From assembly GCF_009711085.1 (NCBI RefSeq), contig NZ_WMKA01000027.1:1-50874 (forward strand): a DNA stretch of 50,874 nucleotides, written 5' to 3'. The notes beneath the pieces are model-generated. The model was given only the letters and a program-made list of their open reading frames with translations. It did not search any database and was not told where the DNA came from. Of this stretch, positions 1 to 6,092 are shown piece by piece (the first letter of the stretch is position 1; the number at the start of each line of letters is the position of its first letter). Both the position numbers and the translations under genes were made by a program. The stretch comes from Cellulosimicrobium composti (lineage in GTDB: Bacteria; Actinomycetota; Actinomycetes; Actinomycetales; Cellulomonadaceae).

Positions 1-51
1 TCGCGCGGTACGGCCCGGCCGCGCCGCGGGCCGGCACGGCCCGGGGCGCGC

Positions 52-1377
52 TCACGCCCGCACGGGGCGCAGGTCGCTGACCCACCGCGGGGCCGTGGGC
101 GCGGTGGCGAGGCGCGCGAGCATCGCGTCGAGCACGGCGGTCCGGTCGAACTGCAGCGCGTAGGCGCGGGCCGCGGCGGCGCGGGACCGCCGGGCGTCGT
201 CGTCGAGCGCGAGGACGTCGTCGAGCGCGCGGGCGATCGCGGCGGGGGAGCGCGGCGGGACGATCGTCGCGTGCGGCCCGACGGCCTCGCCGATGCCACC
301 CGTGTCGGTCGTGACGACCGGTCCGCCGCCCGCGAGCATCGCCTCCGCGAGCGCGATGCCGAAGGTCTCGACGAACTCGGGGCGCGGCTTGCTCGGCAGG
401 ACGAACGCGGCGCTGCCGGCCATGAGGTGCGGCTTCGTGGCGTCGTCGACGTCGTCGAGGAAGACGACGCGGTTGGCGGCCGTGCTCGCGGCGGCGCGGG
501 CGCGGAGCTGGGCCTCGGCCGGACCGCGCCCCGCGACGACGAGCCGGGCACCGCTCGCGGCCGACGAGCGGGCGAAGCCGTCGACGAGGTCGTCGACGCC
601 CTTCGCCGCGGCCAGACGCGAGAGGAAGAGCACGTAGGGCCGGTCGTCGAGCCCGCGCCGCGCGAGCACGTCGTGCGTGACCGCCGGGTCGAGGTCGGTG
701 TACGCGCTCGTGTCGATCGCGGGGTAGGACACCTGGACGCGCTCCGCGCACTGCTCGGCGAAGAACGTGCCGTGCCGGTCGTCGACCTGGCGCGCGCACG
801 CGACGAGGAGGTCGCGCGTGTACCGCGAGACGGCGACGCACAGGTCGTTCGCGAGGTAGCCCGCGAGGACGTGCGCGGCGGCGCCGAACCGCCCCTCCGC
901 GACGCACGAGCGGACGACGTTCGTCACGTCGGAGCCGACCGCCTCCGCGACGGTCGCGACCTCGACGGGCAGCCCGGTGCTCCGGGCGACGCGGACGGCG
1001 TCGGTCACGGCGGTCGTGTGGGGGCTGAGGTAGAGCGACAGGCAGACGGTGGGCACGCCGTCCGTGAACAGCTCGACGAGGCGGCCGGTGAGCCCGGCGA
1101 GGTACCGGCCGTCGGGCACCTTGTCGTCCCCGACGGGCTCCGGCCGCTCGACCTCGATGCCGGGGCTGTAGGGCAGCACCGAGTCGAGGGGCTTGAGCGG
1201 GAGGCCGGCGGTCGCGAGGCGCTCGACGGGCCAGGTGACGATCCGGACCTCGGTGAAGCCCTGGCGCAGGGCGGCCTCGGCGAGGTTGCGCGCCTCCCCG
1301 GAGTGGCCGCAGATCACGGGGTCGGCGCGCACGACGACGACGAGGCGGCGCGGGGCGGCGTGGGGCGTGAGGGTCAT
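52..1377 (-). CDS. GT4-family glycosyltransferase
   Basis: Predicted retaining glycosyltransferase of GT-B fold, 441 aa, probably cytosolic because no signal peptide or membrane segment is visible. The C-terminal half has the GT4 signature: a KxxxD-type start (LSRLAAAKGVDDLV), VVAGRGP, and the EFVETFGIALAEAM block at about residues 334-347, whose two glutamates correspond to the E-x7-E nucleotide-sugar motif. The N-terminal half has GHSGEARNLAEAA, the usual glycine-rich acceptor-side loop. The ATG overlaps the stop of the upstream GH92 gene by 4 nt (ATGA), so the two are probably co-translated. This suggests a shared role in making and trimming a mannose-containing glycan, but donor and acceptor cannot be read from sequence. 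The 51 bases beyond the stop hold no recognisable gene. Confidence 0.85.
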   Translation of the reverse strand: MTLTPHAAPRRLVVVVRADPVICGHSGEARNLAEAALRQGFTEVRIVTWPVERLATAGLPLKPLDSVLPYSPGIEVERPEPVGDDKVPDGRYLAGLTGRLVELFTDGVPTVCLSLYLSPHTTAVTDAVRVARSTGLPVEVATVAEAVGSDVTNVVRSCVAEGRFGAAAHVLAGYLANDLCVAVSRYTRDLLVACARQVDDRHGTFFAEQCAERVQVSYPAIDTSAYTDLDPAVTHDVLARRGLDDRPYVLFLSRLAAAKGVDDLVDGFARSSAASGARLVVAGRGPAEAQLRARAAASTAANRVVFLDDVDDATKPHLMAGSAAFVLPSKPRPEFVETFGIALAEAMLAGGGPVVTTDTGGIGEAVGPHATIVPPRSPAAIARALDDVLALDDDARRSRAAAARAYALQFDRTAVLDAMLARLATAPTAPRWVSDLRPVRA

Positions 1378-3617
1378 GGCGTCTCCGAGGTCGGGTCGGT
1401 CGGGTGGGGTGCTGCGGTCCCGTCGGGGTACGACGGCGGTCGGTGCTCGGGCGCGGTTCCCCACCCGGCGGGTTCGGGGCCGAGCTCGAGGAGCAGGCGT
1501 CCGCCGCGGCGCACGCGCGCGGCGGGGAGCCAGGTCCGGTCGAGGGGCTGCCCGTCGAGCCACGCGGCGCGGACGTACCGGGGCGAGGTGCCGGGTCCGG
1601 GCTCGGCGAAGCCGGTGGTCTCGACCGTCAGCACGCCGCCCGGCACGTGCAGGTGGGACTCGGCGAAGGACGGTGCGTTGACGAGGAAGAGGGACTGCCC
1701 GGCGACGGGGAACAGCCCGAGGGACGCCCAGACGTACCAGGAGCTGAGCGCGCCGGAGTCGTCGTTGCCCGGCAGACCGCCCGGCCCGGTGCCGAAGCGC
1801 TGGTGCACCACGCCGTGCACGACCTCCGCCGTCCGGTCGGGCCGGCCCGCGTAGTGGTAGGCCCAGGGCGCGTCCATGTCGGGCTCGTTGTTCAGGCCCT
1901 CGAAGCGGTCGAGTGCATACCCGGCGGCCATCTCGGCCGCGTCCGGCCGCTCGCCCGGCTGGACCACCGGCGCCGCGCCGAACCCGAAGAAGCGGTCGAG
2001 CAGCGCGACGAACGCCTCGTCGCCGCCCGCGAGCGCGATCCGCCCCGCCATGTCGTGCACGAGCCGGAACGAGTAGTTCCACCGCCCGCCCTCGTAGAAC
2101 GTCGAGTCGCGCAGGAGCCCGGTCGCGGGGTCGAACGCGGCGGTCCAGCCGCGCGCGTACCGCGCGAGCTCGTCGGCGAGCGCGTGGTCGCCCACGCGGC
2201 GCGCGACGCGCCCGGTGCACCAGTAGCCGAACGCGAGGTCGAGCGTGTGGCTGACCGGGTGCGCCACGCCGTGCAGGAGGTAGTCCTCGCCGTAGGTGCG
2301 CCGCAGGTCGTTGTGCATGTGCACGAGCGCCCAGTCCCAGTCGACGCCGGGCGCGTCGAGCGCGCACAGGTCCGCGAGGAACGTCTGGGCGAGCGCGCTC
2401 GCCTGGCGCGAGAACCGGTCGGCGCCCCGCGCCATCCGGTACCCGATCGGGAAGTTCCCCTCCTCCTCGCAGACGTGCAGCAGGGCCGTCGCGAGCTCGA
2501 CGGCGCGGTCCGGCCAGAACGTCGTGAGCAGCGGGAGCTGCGTGCGGTAGACGTCCCACATCGTCGACAGGTCGAACGCGAACGGGGTGTCGCCGGGCCA
2601 GAACGGGCTCTCGCCGGGCGCGAGGCACGGCTTGAGCAACGCGTGGTAGAGCGCCGTCGCGAACACCGAGCGGCGCGCCGGGTCCGGGCACTCGACCTCG
2701 ATCCGGCCGAGGTGCTCGTCCCACGCCCGGGTCGTGGCCGCGTGCCGCGCGTCGAAAGACGCCGGGCCAGGGCCGCAGTCGGCGGCGAGGTTGGTGCGCG
2801 CCTGGCCGGGCCCGCGCAGCGAGAAGCCGAGCCGGACCTCGACGACCTGGCCCGCCGTCGTCGGGCCGGCCCACAGCAGCCCGAACGGCCGGAGCGTCGT
2901 GGGCCGGATGCCCCCGAGGTCGAGGCGCGTGCTGCCCGGCATGAGGCGGCGGTCGTACCAGAGCATCTGCCGCCAGCGGTGCGCGTCGCACTCGACATGG
3001 ACGGCGAGGGGCGCTCCCTCCACGACGACCTCGCCCGCCGCGGTCCCCGGGCCGAGCGTCGCGAGGTGGGCCCGCAGCGGGACCGTGGCGCCGTGCGCGA
3101 TCGCGAGCCCCCCGAGCGACAGGTCGACGACGAGCCGCGCGTCCGCGTGCGCAGGGAACGTGTAGCGGTGCACCGCGCTCTTGGGACCGACGGTGATCTC
3201 GCACCGCACGCCGTTGCCCAGCGTCGCCGCGTACCGGCCGGGGGACGCCTCCTCGTCGAGCAGGTCCCACCGCGCCCCGAGCGCGTCGAGCGGCTCGAGC
3301 ATGGGCGTGACGCGCACGTAGTTGTAGTACTTGCGGATCGCGCCCGTGCCGGACTGCTGGAAGTGCGTGAACCCGGACGCGACGGGATTGTCGAAGAGCG
3401 TCGAGGGCACGCCCTCGGTGCTGAGGTCGTAGCGGCCGTACCCCGTCGGGTAGGCGCCCGAGTAGGCGCACGCGGAGACCATGCCCAGCGGGTAGGTCGC
3501 CCCCGGGTGCGTGTTGCCGACGAGGGGCTTGGGCGACCACCACGTGGCCGCGAGCCCGGTCGGCGGCGGGAGGTCGGTCGCGGCCGTGCCGACGAACGGG
3601 TCCACGTCCTCGAGCAC
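1374..3617 (-). CDS. GH92 family alpha-mannosidase, cytoplasmic form
   Basis: Glycoside hydrolase family 92, 747 aa. Family enzymes are calcium-dependent exo-acting alpha-mannosidases. Visible family blocks are PGATYPLGMVSACAYS near the N-terminus, GFTHFQQSGTGA, ALYHALLKPCLAPGESPFWP, the STMWDVYRTQLPLL block, NNEPDMDAPWAYHYAG, and GNDDSGALSSWYVWASLGLFPV at about residue 617. The start is a GTG with GGAGG 5 nt upstream; an in-frame extension upstream exists but has no family similarity. The chosen protein begins MLEDVDPFVG, as family members do after their leader, and has no signal peptide. Many GH92 enzymes are exported, so this one may act on internal oligosaccharides. It overlaps the glycosyltransferase gene by ATGA. 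A possible -10 hexamer (TAGCGT, minus strand) lies at 3659-3664. Confidence 0.9.
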   Translation of the reverse strand: MLEDVDPFVGTAATDLPPPTGLAATWWSPKPLVGNTHPGATYPLGMVSACAYSGAYPTGYGRYDLSTEGVPSTLFDNPVASGFTHFQQSGTGAIRKYYNYVRVTPMLEPLDALGARWDLLDEEASPGRYAATLGNGVRCEITVGPKSAVHRYTFPAHADARLVVDLSLGGLAIAHGATVPLRAHLATLGPGTAAGEVVVEGAPLAVHVECDAHRWRQMLWYDRRLMPGSTRLDLGGIRPTTLRPFGLLWAGPTTAGQVVEVRLGFSLRGPGQARTNLAADCGPGPASFDARHAATTRAWDEHLGRIEVECPDPARRSVFATALYHALLKPCLAPGESPFWPGDTPFAFDLSTMWDVYRTQLPLLTTFWPDRAVELATALLHVCEEEGNFPIGYRMARGADRFSRQASALAQTFLADLCALDAPGVDWDWALVHMHNDLRRTYGEDYLLHGVAHPVSHTLDLAFGYWCTGRVARRVGDHALADELARYARGWTAAFDPATGLLRDSTFYEGGRWNYSFRLVHDMAGRIALAGGDEAFVALLDRFFGFGAAPVVQPGERPDAAEMAAGYALDRFEGLNNEPDMDAPWAYHYAGRPDRTAEVVHGVVHQRFGTGPGGLPGNDDSGALSSWYVWASLGLFPVAGQSLFLVNAPSFAESHLHVPGGVLTVETTGFAEPGPGTSPRYVRAAWLDGQPLDRTWLPAARVRRGGRLLLELGPEPAGWGTAPEHRPPSYPDGTAAPHPTDPTSETP

Positions 3618-3777
3618 CGTCACCTCCCGGCGGGCGTCCGGGCGCGCCCCTGCTCGGGACGCTAGGCGCGGGGTGTGTCGTCCGTGTTTCCGCCCGCTTC
3701 CGGGTGCGTGACGGTCCGGGCGGTGCTCGACGGCGGCCGTGCGCGAGCCGCGCGACCGACGGCCGGGTGACGAGGGG

Positions 3778-3851
3778 TGCCCCGGGTGGGATTCGAACCC
3801 ACACTGGATCGGGTTTGAGCCGAACGCCTCTGCCGGTTGGGCTACCGGGGC
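3778..3851 (-). tRNA. tRNA with CAA (Leu) anticodon and a short variable loop
   Basis: A 74-nt cloverleaf on the minus strand. The acceptor stem GCCCCGG/CCGGGGC is perfect, followed by discriminator A; CCA is not encoded (ACCCC follows). The D arm is a 3-bp GCC/GGC stem with a GG in the loop. The anticodon stem TTCGG/CCGAT has a T-T mismatch at its first pair, with loop CTCAAAC giving anticodon CAA. The T arm GTGGG-TTCGAAT-CCCAC is perfect. CAA decodes Leu UUG, yet the variable loop is only five bases (CCAGT), whereas bacterial tRNA-Leu normally has a long arm. The D arm (GGCAGAGGC) does resemble Leu tRNAs. From memory, Mycobacterium tuberculosis has a similar tRNA annotated leuV near its pdtaR gene; this needs confirming. 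Charging identity is therefore uncertain. Confidence 0.85.
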
Positions 3852-3987
3852 CGCGCGCGAGGACGTCGTCCGACGGGTCCGTCGCGCGTGCACCATCGAA
3901 CCACACGCCCGCGCCTTCACGAGAATCACACTCCTCGGAGGGCGAAACGCGGGGCGGCGCCCGGTGCGGCGCACTACGATGAGTCCC

Positions 3988-4662
3988 GTGAGTGACCAGA
4001 CAGCGCAGCCCGAGGACAAGCAGCCGCTCGACCTGCCCCCGATGATCGAGCCCGAGCCCGCAGCGACCCCCGCACCGTCGGGCCGTCCCGCGCGCCGCGC
4101 CGTCGTCGCGGAGGACGAGGCCCTGATCCGTCTCGACGTCGTCGAGACGCTGCGGGACGCGGGCTTCGAGGTCGTCGGCGAGGCCGGCGACGGCGCGACG
4201 GCGGTGAAGCTGGCGCTCGAGCTCAAGCCGGACGTCGTCGTCATGGACGTGAAGATGCCCGAGCTCGACGGCATCTCCGCGGCCGAGCAGATCGGCAAGG
4301 CGCACGCCGCGCCGGTCGTCCTGCTCACCGCGTTCTCGCAGGCCGAGCTCGTCGAGCGGGCGCGCGACGCGGGGGCGATGGCCTACGTGGTCAAGCCGTT
4401 CACGCCGGCGGACCTGCTGCCCGCGGTCGAGATCGCGATCTCGCGCTACTCGCAGATCACGGCGCTCGAGTCCGAGGTCGCGGACCTCGCGGAGCGCTTC
4501 GAGACGCGCAAGCGGGTCGACCGCGCGAAGGGTCTGCTCATGACGAAGATGGGCCTGTCGGAGCCGGAGTCGTTCCGCTGGATCCAGAAGACGTCGATGG
4601 ACCGCCGCCTCACCATGCGCGAGGTCGCGGACGCCGTCATCGAGCAGGTCGGCGGCGCCTGA
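3988..4662 (+). CDS. pdtaR: ANTAR-domain response regulator (PdtaR type)
   Basis: Two-component output protein, 224 aa, expected to bind RNA and antiterminate transcription when phosphorylated. A Pro-rich N-terminal tail (1-36) is followed by a receiver domain (37-155): acidic pair E42/D43, phosphoacceptor D87 in VVVMDVKMP, and K136 in VVKPF. The C-terminus (about 160-220) is an ANTAR helical domain with ESEVADLAERFETRK and RAKGLLMTKMGLSEPES. The partner histidine kinase (PdtaS) is not in the window. The start is set by promoter position: the -10 hexamer TACGAT (3975-3980) ends 7 nt before GTG 3988, which suggests a leaderless mRNA. The ATG at 3979 overlaps that hexamer and is unlikely. The family and the position just upstream of polA match the actinobacterial norm. 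Confidence 0.93.
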   Translation: MSDQTAQPEDKQPLDLPPMIEPEPAATPAPSGRPARRAVVAEDEALIRLDVVETLRDAGFEVVGEAGDGATAVKLALELKPDVVVMDVKMPELDGISAAEQIGKAHAAPVVLLTAFSQAELVERARDAGAMAYVVKPFTPADLLPAVEIAISRYSQITALESEVADLAERFETRKRVDRAKGLLMTKMGLSEPESFRWIQKTSMDRRLTMREVADAVIEQVGGA

Positions 4663-4692
4663 GCCGCCCCGGCGCGCCCGGTGCGTCGCGCG

Positions 4693-4710
4693 AGGTCCTG
4701 AGCAGGACCT
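4693..4710 (+). terminator. Hairpin after pdtaR, abutting the next -35
   Basis: Perfect 7-bp stem AGGTCCT / AGGACCT with loop GAGC, followed by TTTG. It lies 30 nt after the pdtaR stop and ends directly at the -35 box of the next promoter. It could be a weak terminator for pdtaR or a protein-binding palindrome for the downstream promoter. Confidence 0.5.
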
Positions 4711-4739
4711 TTGTCACGCCGCTCCGGGCGGGCTATCGT
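4711..4739 (+). promoter_or_regulatory. Sigma70-type promoter of the GNAT gene
   Basis: TTGTCA (4711-4716) and TATCGT (4734-4739) separated by 17 nt, a near-ideal housekeeping promoter. Transcription would begin near 4746 and give a leader of about 148 nt before the GTG at 4894, much longer than for most genes in this window. Confidence 0.75.
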
Positions 4740-4893
4740 CTTGGACTGGCGTCCAGTCGTTCCGGGGCGGTGAACACGGTCGCCACGTAGTGCTCAGTCG
4801 ACGGCCGACGGCGCTGTCCGAGCGACGTGGACCACATCACGCCCCACGTCCCTCGGTGCCGCCGGTCCCACGGTGCGAACGAGGAGGAGCGCA

Positions 4894-5559
4894 GTGCGCC
4901 CAGCAGTGGAGGTCAGGCCAGCGGTCGGTGACGACCTGCCGGGTATCGCCGTGCTGTGCTCGGAGGCACGGCGCGAGTCGGCGTCCGGGGCGCAGATCTG
5001 CGCGCCCGACGAGGACCGCCTCGTCCGGCACCTGTCGGTCCTGCTCACGCTCCCCGGGGGCAACGTGCTCGTCGCCCTGCACGACGGCCGTCCCGTCGGC
5101 TTCGTCCTCGCGCGCGTGCTCGAGCCGCACCTGTTCGCCGACGAGCCCAGCCTCTACGTCGAGGCCGTCTACGTGGGCGAGGACGCGCGCCGGCGCGGCG
5201 TGGGCCACGCGCTGCTCAGCGCGACGGCCGACCTCGCCGCCTCCTCCGGGGCGACGCACGTCTACTCCGTCCCGATCCCCGGGTCGCGTGGGGTGCAGCG
5301 CTTCCTCGCGCGGCTCGGCTTCGGCCCCGTGGCCGGGCACCGCGTCGTCTCGACCGCGGTGCTGCAGCGCCGCCTCGCGGCCGACCTCGCGCCCGCGCGC
5401 CGCGGTGCGCGCTCGCTCGAGGACCTCATCGCCCGCCGCCGCCGCGCCCGGACCGAGACCATGTCCGGGCCGGTCGACCTGCGCGACTTCCAGGCCGAGT
5501 ACAGCCGTCGCGCGGGCGTGGTGACGCCGGCCGAGACGCGCGAGACGCTGCCCGGCTGA
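4894..5559 (+). CDS. GNAT-family N-acetyltransferase
   Basis: Predicted acetyl-CoA-dependent N-acetyltransferase of 221 aa. The GNAT core spans about residues 5-165. YVEAVYVGEDARRRGVGHALL (89-108) supplies strand beta4 and the R/Q-x-x-G-x-G pyrophosphate-binding loop (RRRGVG, 99-104), and RGVQRFLARLGF is the usual downstream block. The last 60 residues are an Arg/Ala-rich extension of unknown role. The start is GTG with GAGGAGG at 4881-4887, 6 nt upstream. It has its own strong promoter and a long leader between the pdtaR and thioesterase genes. The substrate (protein, amine or antibiotic) cannot be told from sequence. Confidence 0.82.
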   Translation: MRPAVEVRPAVGDDLPGIAVLCSEARRESASGAQICAPDEDRLVRHLSVLLTLPGGNVLVALHDGRPVGFVLARVLEPHLFADEPSLYVEAVYVGEDARRRGVGHALLSATADLAASSGATHVYSVPIPGSRGVQRFLARLGFGPVAGHRVVSTAVLQRRLAADLAPARRGARSLEDLIARRRRARTETMSGPVDLRDFQAEYSRRAGVVTPAETRETLPG

Positions 5560-5590
5560 GCAGGCCCGCCCGCCGGCCGGCGCCCTCCGG

Positions 5591-6073
5591 TCAGCCCGTG
5601 GCGAGGATCATGCACGTGAGGCGCGCCGTGCACACGCGCCGGCCCGCGTCGTCGGACACGACGATCTCGTAGCTCGCGGTGGTGCGCCCGCGGTGGACCG
5701 CGACCGCCTCCCCGTGCACCCACCCGTCGCGCACGCCCCGGTGGTGCGTCGCGTTGACCTCGATGCCCACCGCGGCGCGGCCGGGTCCGCCGTGCAGCTG
5801 CGCGGCGATCGAGCCGAGCGTCTCCGCGAGCACGACCGACGCGCCGCCGTGCAGCAGTCCCGCCGGCTGCGTGTTGCCCGCGACGGGCATCCGCGCCGTG
5901 ACGCGCTCCGCGCCCACCTCCTCCAGCTCGATCCCCATGCGCTCGATGAGGGTGCCCTCGGTGCGCAGGCCCATGGCCTCGTAGGCGTGGCGGGGGACGT
6001 CGGGGCTGGGCGGGGCGTCGGCGGCGGGCCCGGCGGGCCGGGCCTCGGGGTCGAGGCCGTGCGTGTCGGTCAT
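5591..6073 (-). CDS. PaaI-like hotdog-fold thioesterase
   Basis: Predicted acyl-CoA thioesterase of 160 aa. After a Pro-rich N-terminus, the hotdog domain starts near residue 40. The catalytic region is NTQPAGLLHGGASVVLAETLGS, with HGG at 75-77 and the conserved glutamate E84, typical of the PaaI/YbdB-type group. MGIELEEVGAERVTARMPV and AVAVHRGRTTASYEIVVSDD fit the beta strands. The ATG lies only 19 nt from the divergent polA start, so their promoters must overlap; no Shine-Dalgarno sequence is visible. The natural acyl substrate is unknown. Confidence 0.85.
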   Translation of the reverse strand: MTDTHGLDPEARPAGPAADAPPSPDVPRHAYEAMGLRTEGTLIERMGIELEEVGAERVTARMPVAGNTQPAGLLHGGASVVLAETLGSIAAQLHGGPGRAAVGIEVNATHHRGVRDGWVHGEAVAVHRGRTTASYEIVVSDDAGRRVCTARLTCMILATG

Positions 6074-6092
6074 GGGCGATAGGTTGGCACCC
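6074..6092. promoter_or_regulatory. Shared divergent promoter, thioesterase / polA
   Basis: Only 19 nt separate the two start codons. On the plus strand, TAGGTT (6080-6085) ends 7 nt before the polA GTG, the leaderless arrangement seen across this window. The -35 elements for each gene must lie inside the coding sequence of the other. No clear minus-strand -10 is seen; the closest is TATCGC. Confidence 0.55.

Noticed and set aside
52-4305. A 4.2-kb open frame on the minus strand covering the glycosyltransferase, GH92 region and tRNA
   Set aside because: Only its last 441 codons are coding (the glycosyltransferase). The rest is Arg/Ala-rich translation out of frame with the GH92 gene and passes through the tRNA.
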